NCBI GenBank assembly: GCA_950295325.1
Contig: OX485804.1
Span: 2,542,001-2,606,000, forward strand
Reading direction: 5' to 3'
Origin: Polytrichum commune
Lineage: Eukaryota; Streptophyta; Polytrichopsida; Polytrichales; Polytrichaceae
Length of the DNA: 64,000 bases
Made by a program: the position numbers and the translations under genes. Below are positions 20,822-33,537 of this stretch, piece after piece. Each line of letters opens with the position of its first letter. Position 1 is the first letter of the stretch. The notes below the pieces were generated by a model that had not been told where the DNA came from, did not search any database, and saw only the letters and a program-made list of their open reading frames with translations.

Positions 20822-21950
20822 GCATTCATTTTGTTTCTGCTGCGAAGTCCGAGCTTGTTTGTGATTTGGGTGCAGTAGAAGCTTCATATACTGACATGGG
20901 CATAAAAACTTCATCAGGTCACTCTTTGGAGGATCAGACTGCCTTTGGAAGTTTAGCTTTTAAGTGTCACTCCTAACTGGTGCTCAATCTTTTTGAATTA
21001 AACATTCAGATTGAATACCTCCCCCCGCCCCGGCCCTGCCCCCGTGGTCTTCTTTGCTTTGCTCATTTAAGGTAGACGTGCCTAATTCGGTTACTTATCT
21101 TAATCAAATACCTATACTTGAGTGGTATTTGGGTAAGCCTGCATACAAGAACGGACACCAAAAGACACATGTTGAAAAAAGATCGGACTACGAGCTCAAA
21201 ATTTTTAATCATTTTAGGTTCATGTATGATGTAGGAGATGTAAGATGGTCGGAAAAAGTAACCATTCAAGACATGTCTACCTTACAGTACGAACATGATC
21301 TCCTCACCTTTTGCTAATTTGAAGGTTGAATTTTCTATTTTAATCATTTCTATCGAGTGCGTTATTCTTACATATCCTCTAATTTCAAATGAAGCCGAAG
21401 TTGCAAGCTTTACCTCCAAAATACAATATGTACACCATTAGTTTGAAAAGGGGCGCAAGGGGTGGGGGGACTGATTGAGACCCACTTTAAATTACACTAG
21501 AGCATGAGTTGAGAGCTTTGAACTTGCAACTTTATAGTAGTTTGGTACGTGGAGTTGACAAGCTTTGATTCAAAGTTCAAATTATAAATATGAGCTTCGC
21601 CAATCTTCAAGCTCTCATCAATTTGAACAAGTGTAAAGTGATCATGCTTAAAGTGTGATATCAAGGGGTAGAATGATACTAACACTAAGAGAATTGCGTG
21701 GTCATGCCACTAGCAATTTATGTGTAATTGGGATTGACTTTTAAAAAAATTAAAAATAGTTATTGCAAGAATTGGTAAATCGTCATGGTGGAAATGGGAA
21801 GTGTCTTCTCCAACATTTATGTGGGAACCATGCAATATTTAATGGAGATATTATTGATTGAGGCAACTGAAGGCTTTTCTTGAAGGTAGGTTATGGTGGT
21901 GACCATCTTCTTTAGTAGGCATGCGCTTGGTTGAAATTGCCGCTTGAGGA
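20822..21950. repeat. Segmental duplication block A, copy II (shortened)
   Basis: Matches 388 to about 1,665 of copy I and 35,782 to about 37,255 of copy III. At about 21,950 it jumps to sequence equivalent to 3,285, removing about 1.6 kb of the block including most of the U2-flank relic. It lacks the 3.63-kb insertion. Confidence 0.8.
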
Positions 21951-23737
21951 ATATAAGAGCGTCGTTGCTGGCTTGCACTCTGATGTATGTGCCCTGGAAT
22001 GATGAATTATGTGAGAATTGTGTTGCAGTGCATAATTGTTTCTTAATTCATGCATTTGCGACATGAAAGTCGGTCAATTAAGGAGGCGTTGTTCTTATGA
22101 GAAGGTAGAGATTGTGCCATCTATCAAGTTCTATTCAGAACCTAATATTCAAGTCAGAGGAATCACAACTCAACTTCAATAAAAATTTGCAATATGTCTT
22201 GATGTTGGCTGAATAGAGGTTGGTGAAGTATTGACTACATTATACAAGATTTTAGTGTGCTTTGTGCCAGTCTACCCCTACATATATATACCTTGGACTT
22301 TCTGGAATGTAAGATTGGGAAGCTCATTAGCTTGTCGGCAACATTGTGAAAGGAATAAGCACACAACAAGTGTGACAGTGACGAAGAAACCGGATCAAGA
22401 GGATTAAAGGAGCCAAACCTTAGCTTGATATATGGCATGAAGAGAAAGAGGAATGGAGGTGTTTGCTATCCTGAAAATTCTCATCATTCATCACTCAATT
22501 TCCTGTGACGTTCTACACCATGTAAGCAGCTATACTCACTACACTAAAATTTGTATTTAGTGTCACCAATTCTATCTGTCTTGCTCAAGACTAATTGTAA
22601 ACCGCCTGTGTAGTGTAACCAACTTTAACTATAACCTAACATCATTTGTCATTCCTTGTAAAAACATTGGGCATTCTAGATGTACAATGTTGCAATTACT
22701 ATCACTTACCAAGTGGATTTTCATCCAAATTTCAATCATCCATGACAACATTTCATTACATAAATGCTGGTATGCAAAATATCCCAAACTTAGTTCCAAT
22801 AATTGACATTTGGATGAACTCAAGTAAGTTGGGATGACACCACTTGTAAACTTATTCATGAAAAGTATCATCAGACAAGTTACCATAGTGACATAAAATA
22901 CCATATGACACTAAATGCAACATTTAGTGTCCTACTCTCATACGAACAGGTGGATGCCACAGCCAAAGGACCCAATTATGTTGCCTCCACAAATTCATAC
23001 TCACCTCTTCATTAACAGGCGTTCCAGCCACATCCACTCGAACAATCTACTACTATTTGAATCAAGAGAAGAGTACATCTTCAATTAGGTTACCTCTTTA
23101 CCCATGCACTTTGCCTTGGGACAAATCCATATCACAAAAACTGAGGACTTTGTTTATTCATCCATATAGCAGCCGTAACCTAATTGCACATATAAGCTTT
23201 GCACTGATATTTACTGTTAGGTTGCCTTTGCGAATAGGTCGTCTCTTCACCCATGCAAATTTACCTTTGGTCAAAATCAGATAACAAAAGCTTATCACTT
23301 CGTCTATCAATTTGTATGGCAACAACGTTAAAACTACATATCCTCGTTGAATTAGCGTGGAATTACCTAATCGCACATATCAGTATCCAATTTTGGTTTG
23401 TTTGGGTCCCAAAAAGGGAGGGTTGTCCCTGCCCACTTGTAAACTATTTCATGAAAAGTGTCATCAGACAAGTTACCATAGTGACATAAAATACCATATG
23501 ACACTGAATACAATATTTAGTGTCCTACTCTCATGCGAATAGGTGGATGCCCCAACCAAAGAACCCAATGATGCTCCCTCGACAAATTCATACTCCTCTC
23601 TTCATTCACAGGCGTTCCAGCCATGCCCATCTCGAACAATCTACTAATATTTGAGTCAAGGGAAGAGTACATCCTCTCCTCTTGATTCACATGCGGATTG
23701 AAGTTGTCCAATTTTGCTTTGTTTGGGTCCCCGAAAG
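21951..23737. repeat. U2-unit 3' flank (block B), copy II
   Basis: Counterpart of 6,935-8,744. It includes the foldback MITE at 22,542-22,929, the 18-bp U2 remnant at 23,416-23,433 and the same local 250-bp repeat. Confidence 0.75.
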
Positions 23738-23786
23738 GGGAGGGTTGTGCCTGCCAAGGTGGTTGTGCAATTTCATGGCCACGCTT
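23738..23786 (-). pseudogene. U2 snRNA 3' fragment, copy II
   Basis: Same fragment as 8,745-8,793, with one or two substitutions, ending at the same CACGCT/TTTCTGATTT junction with R1. The truncation therefore happened before copies I and II separated. Confidence 0.7.
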
Positions 23787-25220
23787 TCTGATTTAATTGG
23801 GATTAATAAGAATTAATCAGGATTAATCAAAATTTATTAGACTTATTGCATTCAATCACACTTAACTAGTTTAAATGCGTATGAAAACTTTGTGATAGTA
23901 GAAGGTATTAGCTATAAAATATTAAAATGAATCATTAATTTTAGTTCCATTTTAGAATGACAAAGACCCTTTCAATTGTAAGTCACAATAATTATAACCT
24001 CAATGCTAATGAGGATTTCGTAATATTTTTGACTTCCAAGTTAATTACATGTTTTATTGGCGGTTTCACTTTGAAAATGAAATTCGGTCAATTGCTTATT
24101 TACTCAATGGAAGTGAACATATATATTGGATTTGGGACCTTGAAAATGAAGTGCACTCAATATGGGATTTGTGGATAACTGACCTTCAAGAATACAAGGA
24201 CAATAGTTATTTCGAAGTCGGGCACGCGGGCAACATTTTTTGGTCGGGTCTAGAAAATATGACGGGTGGCTGCCCTTGCCCGAATATTCCTCCCCCGAAA
24301 AGTTGGTGGGGGGGGGGACTTAACGTCCGCCCATGATAAGGAGAGAGGGAATGTTGTAGACAAGCGCACTTCTCATTCATCCCAACATAGAAGCCATCAA
24401 ATAATATGCAGCCCAAAGGTTGCTTTCTATATTTGATTTGAGATCGGAATTAGCTTTAAAGACCCCTAATTAGTCTACTCAAGGTCGTTTTGAAATGAAT
24501 TGGCAACAAACCTATAGGACGCCGAGTTTTTATGTTGGATGGATGAGAGGTACGGTTGTGTATGATTATCCCTCTCTCACAATGGCAAGGTCTGCTCTTG
24601 TCCCAAGTTACTTGCAAGCTACTCCGAACGTGTAAAATAAAAATTTCACAATCTGAAGACATAGATTGTCAACATTCAAGGAAACTGAAACTTACATCCA
24701 GCTCCTGAGATCCAGACGACCCATTGCAAATTTTCAACACATAATACTTTTCAGTTGACCACATTCCAGCACTAAATGTCTAACCAAGATTTATACATAG
24801 TCAGAGAATTAACGTGCAACTTTGATGAGGCAAATGCTGTTACATGGAAGTATAATAAGCACAATCTTGTCCTTCAATGCAGATGTCACTCATTCTTCTA
24901 GCTGAATGATTCAAACATATAAATTCAAAGACTAATTTAAAGGTCATACTAATTGCCGCAAACAACCCACAACTTCCTAGATTGCCTCTCATTTGTGAAG
25001 CTCAGAGAAGTGGACCATCAGTAAGGCGTAGGCTTGTGACAGTGCTAGGACAACAATTAAGAGCAGGAGAATGGTGTAAGTTTATGCATTTGATGCTTTC
25101 TCAAAATTGCTGGGAAAAGGAGCCAGTGGTGAAAAAAGTCTCCATATTCATGTGTGCGTGTAAGTCCTGCATAACACCCACCAGATCAAAATATTTCAGA
25201 TCACGCCCCTTAGAAGACTA
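23783..25220. repeat. Repeats R1 and R4 and flank, copy II
   Basis: Counterpart of 8,790-10,222, nearly identical. The minus-strand exon-like frame matching 10,005-10,168 starts near 25,178 and meets a stop after PFSCS. No other coding signal was found. Confidence 0.6.
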
Positions 25221-25682
25221 CACTGTTTTTGGTATTTAGTGTCACATGTGTAATAATGTCGCTTATCCTATTTTGAGGCGTATGCTAGGTTACACTGATG
25301 ACCAACAACTTCATTATTCGTTTCACCTCATGACACTTTGGCGTTTAAGTGCACTTACTAATATCTTGGCATGAGTATGTTCAATATTGTTATGAGGTGT
25401 ATGTTTATGATACACAATGGTCTACAAGTTGCCTAAAGTGTGCACAGATGACACTTGACATCAGTATGCTCAATAATATCTTCCCCTTGCATACCAAATC
25501 GCAAAACTATCATCTCAAGTATCCCAATTTGCTACACTAAATGCCATAATATGTATATTATTATTTTTAACTTTAGAAAGTCACTCATGCTGACGAATAG
25601 TATCATATTGGCAATTAGCAGATGTGACACTTTCAGACCTGTGTGCAAATAGTGTACATGACACTAAATACCATAAACAGTG
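25221..25682. mobile_element. MITE, CACTG termini, copy II
   Basis: Counterpart of 10,223-10,658 with the same inverted ends and TA flanks, about 26 bp longer owing to an internal AT-rich insertion near 25,550. Confidence 0.6.
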
Positions 25683-25958
25683 TAGCACTCTGATTTGCAA
25701 GGTGGTAAAAACAGAGGAAATTTCCGTGTGCTTTTAAGGTTGGAATCAAACTAATGTCCAGTATTAACCTACTCAGTTGCAAATCGCTGATTTTCAATTA
25801 GACTCAAGGGGACTTATTTGAGACAAATCATTCTTCCAATTACTAACGAAAAGATGTCATAGAAGAGAAATGGAAATGAAGCAATATTCAATTATCAAAT
25901 GCTTCAGGAACAAAGGATGAGAGACCTTAGAGCCCTCCACCTCGGGCATTTTTCTACC

Positions 25959-26032
25959 TCACGCTCCTGGGAAATCAAGGACAAAAGCATCGAGCATTGC
26001 AAGTTCTTCATTATCAAATGGTAGTGCTACAC
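25959..26032 (-). CDS. Possible terminal exon of the copy II gene (GVALPFDNEELAMLDAF...)
   Basis: Same length and frame as 10,938-11,011 after the same kind of acceptor; the stop codon is conserved. Residue differences are few (TPP to ALP, S to P). No known domain. Confidence 0.4.
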
Positions 26033-26532
26033 CTGCAAAAAAACCCCACAAATGTAACCTTTTAAAGCCACCAAAATACTCTCTGTGCCTCTCACTTTTC
26101 ATACACAATGCTTCTATCCATGAATGCCTAAATTTGGAAGTATCATACAGCACGTTGTTATTAGTTCAGAGTATTAGTAAATACTATATGACACCTTGAA
26201 TTTTTTTATTTTTTGTCACGTGGGTTTCATAAACTGCCTGCAATGCACAATAACACTAGTTGCAAAAGCATGAGTGGAGATGAATTAGCTATTCGGAATT
26301 TCCAGCATGGTCATTTTTAAGTGAGGAAAAAGGATGGACCTTGCCCTGTGCATTTAATGTTAGAATCAAGTTGGGAATTGTTATTTTAGAAATCACAATA
26401 CAAGGTCTAATTTTGGAGTGATATTACATGACATCATTTTCTCCCATGCCACTCAAGAGATATCTGAGTGAAGAGGATTGTATTGAATCTCAAAGTCGAG
26501 CCTCTATGACTTTGGGAGACAAGGAAGATTGC

Positions 26533-26636
26533 TCATATTTTTCCACCTCTTGCATCCGATGGCTCATGGAGTTCACATTCAATGAAAGCTTGTATGGATG
26601 TGTCAAAATTTGTGCTTCCATATGTTGGTGTAACTC
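26533..26636 (-). CDS. Possible exon 5 of the copy II gene (GVTPTYGSTNFDTS...)
   Basis: Acceptor CTTGTGCAG is entered in phase 1. That fits the donor ATTG|GTAGTG at 27,500/27,501, so the joined protein would read GYEYSIG-VTPTYGSTNFD and end at GGKI. It is homologous to 11,503-11,612 in copy I. Confidence 0.4.
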
Positions 26637-26844
26637 CTGCACAAGAGAGGACACCAATAGAAAAATCAAAGGAAATCCAATTGATTAAAATATTAAACTT
26701 GGAATAAGCTAACGAAATCAAATTAGAAAAAAATAAACATTTAAATATTGAATAATATTGAATAATATGATAACATAATAATAAAACAAAGGTTAAAATG
26801 TGGAGGGAAAAAAATGTTAAAAAAGGAAAACACAGTGTTTGAAA

Positions 26845-27400
26845 AGGTAAAAGAGTTTGATAAGGTTTGCATGCAATAGAATGTAACCATCAAATTCAAA
26901 AAGAAGAGAAGAAGTACAGAGAAGAGCTACGACTTAGAGAATAGGATAGAAGCAAATAAGAATTAGAGTATAAATAAAATTAGAACCAAAAAAATAAAAT
27001 TAAAAGAATAAAAAGAAGGTAAAAAAAATATAAACAAATTGAAGGCAATCAGTGGTGTTTGAAAAAGTAAAAGGGTTTGAGAAGGTTTGAATGCAATAGA
27101 AGGTAATCATCAAAATCAAATGGAAGATATAAAATATAGAGAGAATAGCTACAACTCAGAGAATAGGATAGTAACCAATAAAATTCGAACCAAAAAACAA
27201 AAAATTAAAGGTAAAAAAGTACATATCAAAATAAAATGAATAAAATGCAGGTAAATAATGGTAAAACAAAGGTTTTAAAAGGCAATCTGCGGTATTTGAA
27301 AAGGTTTGAGTGCAATAGGAGGTAACCATCAAATCCAAAAAGAAAAGAAAAAGACAGAAGAGAAGAGCTACGAATTAGAGAATACGGTAGTAAATAATGT
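26845..27400. repeat. Degenerate tandem repeat, ~200-bp units, copy II
   Basis: Three clear units with the same landmarks as 11,815-12,530. It lies in the predicted intron between exons 4 and 5 of the copy II gene. Confidence 0.65.
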
Positions 27401-27500
27401 TTCCCAAAGGTAAGTCCAATCAATTTAAGAGGAAGCAAGTCAAAAGATTAAAAAGAAGAAGTAAAGAAAATTATTGAATGTGCAAATTGGGGAACACTAC

Positions 27501-29102
27501 CAATGGAATATTCATACCCATACACACTTTGTGGCCGATATTGGACGAGCTCTTGGAGGGCATCTGGAGTTGCCCTCTTTGTCCGTGGTCCAAGTAAATC
27601 CTGTTGTGAGAGTTGGCAACACACGGCGAGGTTAAGTACTTCTACTGTATGTCCAGACCTCATAAGACTAATACTAATATGAATAATAAGTCCATGGCAG
27701 CTCCAAGTGCTTCCGTCGGGCTCCTCCTTCAACGTCTTAAGTGCCAGCTGGCCTGCAAGGTCAACGGGCAGGCGTCAGCACACATCAGCATTCCTCACAC
27801 CTGCCTCCACGTGCTCGCCTCGGAACACTCCCGGCGCTCGGGGTGCAGCACCTATCGGGGTCCGATATAGTATAACCGATATCATGGATTATATCAGAAA
27901 CAAAAAGTTCCCGCGATTTGAAAAAAAAAAAGGCACCAGTATATAAAGGCCCTTGCCAAGCTCTCTTACTCTTTGGCTCTCCTTCAGAAACCTGCACACC
28001 ATCTCGTACCTTGAGTTGCACATCTCTGTTCTTCATCCTTGCACATAGGCAACAATCGCCTCAACATCGCCAGTTTTTCCACATGGTTACGCCTCAACGC
28101 TGCCATTTCTTCCTCATATTTACGTTTCTCGGCCATAATCAGGCACTCAATAGCCTCGGTGAGCTACAACACAGAGACAATTACACCGGTTACTTCAACA
28201 CATAACCATCCAGAAATGCACACAAGAAGGGAGTGACAAAACCCACTTTACTGGAAAGTCCTCAAATTGACAATCCAATCAGCAGGGGAACTCCTAATCT
28301 CCAAATTCTTGCTAAAAGTAAACACATACATGTCTCAGATCAACTCTTGCCTGCGTTTGCCTAGGAGGATTTCGAGGATCCTGCACAAGTACTGCACCTC
28401 GACTGCCACAGGCAGAGCGAACAGAGCTGGATTCCGGTGCGTCTGGTGGCATCGGTGGCTCCTCCGTCTTCCCGCGGTCGAGACGGTGGACCGAATCTGC
28501 AAGGAGGAATTCAACCTGCCAAAATGAGAGTGGAAAGACCGGGACTCGTCTCGTTCTGTTTGTCTTGTTCTATCAAAGCGATGTTGTATGCAAATTTCCG
28601 GCGTCGACATGAACCCGACATTGTTAACCCTTACAAAAAAAAATTACAAAAAAACCCTAAACCAGCCATTTCTTCAAGCATATCAACACTTAACCGTGTA
28701 AGGACCTCTGGTCTCCTCTGGTCTCCTCTGTACACCAAACCCAAAAAAAAGAAAAGAAAAAAAAAGCATTGCCCCAATCGTACCTTTGGGGACCTCGGCG
28801 GCAGTGGACTGGTTTACTCCAGCCTCCTGCTGCAAACAATCTGTCTCTGACTCCAGCGCCTGCAGCACAACCTGTTTGAATTCCTCGCTACGAAATTCGA
28901 CAAGAAGGCCAGGAACATCGGGATGATCGTCACCGAGAGCCTTGAAGGCAGCAACGTAGAGATCGATAGTCTCAACAATCCTCTTAGCCAAGTTCAAATC
29001 ATCCACAGTCATCCATATCGTCTTCCTTCCAGGTAGTCGCATGTTCACAACAACTTTGCGGCCTCGGCATATGATGCCCCTCCAATCCTCGTCTACGTCC
29101 AT
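27501..29102 (-). CDS. Multi-exon gene, copy II (paralogue of 12,761-14,176)
   Basis: Exons 29,102-28,784, 28,496-28,330, 28,163-28,010 and 27,752-27,501 join with phases 1, 0, 1. Exon 4 is open to a stop at 27,448 (314 aa if read through), or splices at ATTG|GTAGTG to 26,636-26,533 (331 aa). Exon 1 begins MDVDEDWRGII and carries LPGRKTIWMTVDDL. Exon 2 lacks two codons found in copy I and replaces the CFAC pair with RSAC. Exon 3 has a longer helical stretch (EEEMAALRRNHVEKLAMLRR) than copy I. Exon 4 continues KEEPDGSTWSC through DLLGPRTKRATPDALQEL to YGYEYS. In exon 1 all 15 differences from copy I change an amino acid. This copy looks the more intact. Function is unassigned; a degenerate AP2/ERF-like domain is only possible. 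Confidence 0.55.
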
Positions 29103-29387
29103 TTCGGTATTCTCTCTGGGGCCGGAATGCTAGAATTTTTCCCAAGGGATGTGCATCTGCTACGCAAGAAGGCGACGGAGACGAGAGAAAGGAAGTTCAT
29201 CGAAGAGGTTGGGGTTGTGGGTAGGCGCTCGCCGAAGCGAATATTGCTGCAGACATGTCTGCTCTTGTGTCTGCACATCTCCACACTCGGGTGTCTGCTG
29301 CCTGCATTCGCAGCACTTCCCACCGACAAGTTCACACGTAAGATTCTAAGGGTCCCAGCCAAGTAAAACTCGACACGTCGGATGTCG

Positions 29388-29396
29388 ATTATACAA
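29388..29396 (-). promoter_or_regulatory. Possible TATA box, copy II gene
   Basis: Minus-strand CTTGTATAATCG, about 290 bp before the ATG at 29,102, identical to that of copy I. Confidence 0.3.
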
Positions 29397-29454
29397 GGAT
29401 AATCCCGTCCGCTTTTGCTGAGCAAGAGGTCGCTGTGACTCGTTCGCAAGGTAA

Positions 29455-30867
29455 ACGAGGGCGAGTTAATTAATTAGGTGAAGGAAGGTGAGCGTGAAGG
29501 GTGGTGCGGAAATTAAGTTGAGGGAAGTAGGCCTAATTCGGTTACTCCTCTTGAAGGGATACCTATATTTGAGTGGTGTCAATATGCTTAAGTTGTGGAT
29601 CTAAGGATGGACACCCAAACCATACAGGTTGTGTTAAAGAGACATTAGACTATGTGCTCATTACTATAGGGTTCTAGAATCAATAGTCAATATAACTGGG
29701 CGGACCTATATGATTACGTAATAAGAGAGAAAAGCTTGAGCACTTTGATAATGAATAAGAACCTCAAATGAGCTCTAAAAATTATGGGGGAAATTATGGG
29801 TGTGATTTGGATTTGCTAGTCATCTTGTACCCATTGTGACTTTTCTAAATGTAAAGTGTCCATTTAAGACCCACTTACTCTAGGTCTAGTACGTCAACAA
29901 CACCTTCTTTCATTTTCACTGGCACCAACAATAATCCGTAAATGCACAAGCCCAATTTTGGGTCAAATGGTCACATTTGAGTCTCCCCTTGACCAATGTT
30001 TATATGTCTTTTCCTTGGTGTTTGATTTGGAGTTCAAGTCTTGGGGGGGGGGGGGTCACTAGCAAAAATCATAGAAACAACATGCCATAAAAAAAATAGG
30101 GTCTAATATATACATTGTAAATAAAATTTGCAAAAAAACATACATATAATACATGGGATGTAAATATAGTGAAACATGTTTGCATGTAAAATACCATCAC
30201 ATATGATGGCCTCTTTTATCTAGTCAGTACAGGTAAAATAACGTGGAAACAATTACTAGGGGTAGCAGGTATAGGATAGGATTTGTACTAGTGGATGAAA
30301 ACACGTAATTTTTTGTTGAAAAATCTTGGATGGATGACTTTGCAAGCTGGCTAGCTTGAACAATACTGAACCAACGTATCCAATGTGGATTTAATGTTCT
30401 CTACCTACGTGCCAGGAGGGAAATTTTCAATACATTGTTTGAATTGCAATCTTCTTTCTAATTTCTTTGGCAGTATAAGTAAAATAGGGTGTTTTTAGAT
30501 AATTCCCTAAAAATATTATAATTACTGATAGGGTGTATTAAAATACAAGCATTTATTTTGAAAAATACCATCCTTATAATCTTTTCTACGAGGTAAATAG
30601 CCCCCTCATAAATGAGTCTTTAGTGCATGTGTATGCATTAATACAAGAGGGAGTGACGCCCCGAGGTTGAAGTCCAAGATTTAACCATACATATTGAAAA
30701 CCAATCATCCAATTAATCAATCTCATAATTCGAGGTTAATCCAAACCATGTTTTTGTCAAGTGGAGTCTACTTAGTGCAAGGACAACGATGTAGTCATGT
30801 TATATTGATAATTATGTGGTGTAAATGGTGGACAATTTGGGAGGAGGGACCATAAGTGAGGGACTTG
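29455..30867. repeat. Segmental duplication block C, copy II (left of the 498-bp element)
   Basis: Counterpart of 14,520 to about 16,012. The AACCATACATATTGAA minisatellite expanded in copy I is a single unit here (about 30,681). No gene was found. Confidence 0.7.
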
Positions 30868-31365
30868 CCCGGGTACGCAACTCCCGTATTATATGGTCTT
30901 GATTATAATCACTTATAATGCGTTTTAGTCCAATATTGAGTGATACAATTTGTTTTAATGTAGGAAACCCTTGTAGCCCATCTAACAAGGAATCCAAAAA
31001 TGTAATTATATATAGGAAATGAATATTTTTTGAAGCATACAATTGCATTAAAAACCTAATTATATGATTTAAAAAAAATACAAGTACCATAGGTCAAACT
31101 ACCCAACTTTTTGGACTTTTTAATAAAATTTTAACATTGTGAATGAATTATAATTTTAATGGGAGGCAACTCTTCGTGGCTTATAATTTTAATGGGAGGC
31201 TTAATAAATATGCAACCCAACTTTGTTTTCATCTCATTTTATTTAATTTGGTCTTCACCCAACTTTTTGATCATTTTAATTTGATATAATTTTTACAAAA
31301 GCCGTCCTCTAAGCCGTTTTAAGTACGATGCCCCCTGCGTATAATATGGGAGTTGCGTACCCGGG
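30868..31365. mobile_element. 498-bp MITE with 26-bp inverted repeats and 8-bp target duplication
   Basis: Ends are CCCGGGTACGCAACTCCC then GTATTATA, with the reverse complement at the right end and one mismatch. GGGACTTG flanks both sides (30,860-30,867 and 31,366-31,373), and copy I has the uninterrupted site at about 16,006. An 8-bp duplication fits hAT or P-type elements. The interior is AT-rich with a direct repeat of TAATTTTAATGGGAGGC near 31,150 and 31,184. No transposase. Confidence 0.8.
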
Positions 31366-31719
31366 GGGACTTGGGGGTGCACTCAATGATGGATCATCAA
31401 AATAACATGATTGAGTGCTTTTGATCCCCTATTTGAGATTTGCTATTGATATGGAAAAATTAAGTAGTTCTTAAACCTTGTGCAACTTCTATGATGTGAT
31501 AGAAGATCATTATATCTTTTAAGTGTTGTAAATTTTATCCTACAAATTTTCAAAGAAAAAAATGAGACATTTTGATTCAAACATTCATGCAAGTTTCGAC
31601 AAGGAAACATGTGGAGGGGGTTGGATGCATGTTTTAAATTTTAAATGATATTTTATATCATATCATTATATAAATTCTTGATCATGTGAACACCAATGAA
31701 TAGGGTGAACCGACCACTA

Positions 31720-32042
31720 CACTAAATATCCCTATTAGTGTGGGTGGAATATTGGTGTGGAATTAACATGGGCCCAAGACCTAAAGTCTTCCCCCAAGCC
31801 TTCAATAAGACTTCCCACCAACACATTGAATATTAGTTACAAGACAAAAGTGACAAAAAACAGAATAATCACCCACACTAGTTTTCTTGGAAAAATATTA
31901 CTATGGCTCACAGTATAATTCTCAACTAGAAATTGAGCGTGTGATGAAAGTTCATGCGGCCCACACTAATTCTCATGATTATAAATCTTAGTGTGGGCTC
32001 AAGGAAATTACTATGGCCCACATGAATAGGATTATTTAGTGG
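31720..32042. mobile_element. MITE, CACTAAAT termini, copy II
   Basis: Counterpart of 16,358-16,677. The right terminus has decayed (TTTAGTGG in place of TTTAGTGTA). Confidence 0.5.
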
Positions 32043-32534
32043 AGTTACAGTTGAATGGGTTGAGTTCGAGAAATTACCAATTCAAATTCAAGACTTTATT
32101 GAAAATTACTTCATTGAAAATTACCAATCCATTTAGCGGAATTTACAGAACATACAGAGTAGTCCACAGTTTAAGAAAGGAAAACCGAAAGATGTCAGCA
32201 TGTAACCGGTCGGCCTTCGAAAACACTAGGATCTGCACTGATTATGCCCAAAATCTCCAGCGACACTGGCAGACACCATAGTAACATGCATGCTTATATA
32301 TCACAAGTTATTATTTATGCCAGTGCTCCAAAGTTGAGGGGGGTGAAGTTAAGTTAAGGTACCATTCCCTCATGCAATTGTGGGCGACACTTTTCACCTC
32401 CAACTCAACTTAGAACATGAGGTGGTGCTGCTTGGGTGAATAATAATTAAATTCAAATGCAGGGCTACAACATCCCCGGCCCTGCATTGTCCATCACTCA
32501 GAGTCAAGGGCCATAAACGGCCGTGGTTCTAGAC

Positions 32535-33527
32535 GGCTAGGGTGAACCAGCAGCTACACTCGTACCATCGGGGGATGTTAATTAATTATAATTAATTAGT
32601 CTTACTTTATTGGCTCTGTCTGTAGGACAGAGACTATGCATCAACTTCTTCGTTTCAAGAGCAAATTTCCTAACCACTTTGTGTTCACACTTGGACGTTA
32701 CTTGTTCTTGTTATTTTGGTCCACTTTATGTAATGTGGATGTTAACTCTATATATATATAAGTGCTCCCTAAAATGCATTGAAAGAAATCTAGTTAACTA
32801 TAGTTAATTTGGCAGTTCTTGGTTATTTATTTTTAAAATTTCGGGTGATAAATGAGTAGCTTCAATCCTTGACCTGTATTTGAGAAGAAGGTGCACAAAA
32901 TCCAAGAAAGGTTTGGTATAGTGAATAGCCATGGATTGGCGTAAGCAAAATAATCAGCTACAATTGTAGTCTTTCATAGCAAAGGACAGAGCCTCACGGT
33001 TCTACCGTTTTCTTGTTTGGTAAGCACACTTTTCTGATTTATTTGGGCTTAAATAGGATTCATCAGAATTAATTAGACTTAATGACATTAAATCACACTT
33101 AATTGGTTTGAATGTGTATGAATACTTGTGAAAGTAGGCGGCGTTATTAAAATATTATAAAATATACATACTAAATCAGCACACTAAATTTAAGTGTCAT
33201 TTTAGAATGACAGAGAGAATTTCAAATGGTAAGTCAAAAAAATTATAACTTCAATGTTAATGAGGATTTTGTAATTTTATTTGACCTCCAAGTTGATTAC
33301 ATGCTTCATTGATGGTTTCACTTCCGGAATGAAATCCCAATGAATTGCTTATTTACTAATTGGAAGTGCACATATATATTGGATTTTAGACCTTGAAGGC
33401 GAAGTGCACTCAATATGGGATTTGTAGTCAAGCGGGCTTCCCCATAAAGAAGGATGAAGTTTTCAGTGTCATCCGCGAGGCCTTCATCCCCCGAAGGTAC
33501 GAGTGTAGCTGCTGGTTCACCCTACCC
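32535..33527. mobile_element. 993-bp Mutator-like non-autonomous element
   Basis: The ends form a ~43-bp inverted repeat with two mismatches: left GGCTAGGGTGAACCAGCAGC, TACACTCGTACC, then GGGGGATG, mirrored at the right end. The 10-bp GGTTCTAGAC flanks both sides (32,525-32,534 and 33,528-33,537). Copy I at about 17,155-17,170 has the empty site. Long inverted repeats with 9-10-bp duplications are typical of Mutator-like elements. It encloses part of repeat R1 (about 33,030-33,440), so it carries or was entered by other DNA. No transposase was seen. Confidence 0.8.
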
Positions 33528-33537
33528 GGTTCTAGAC

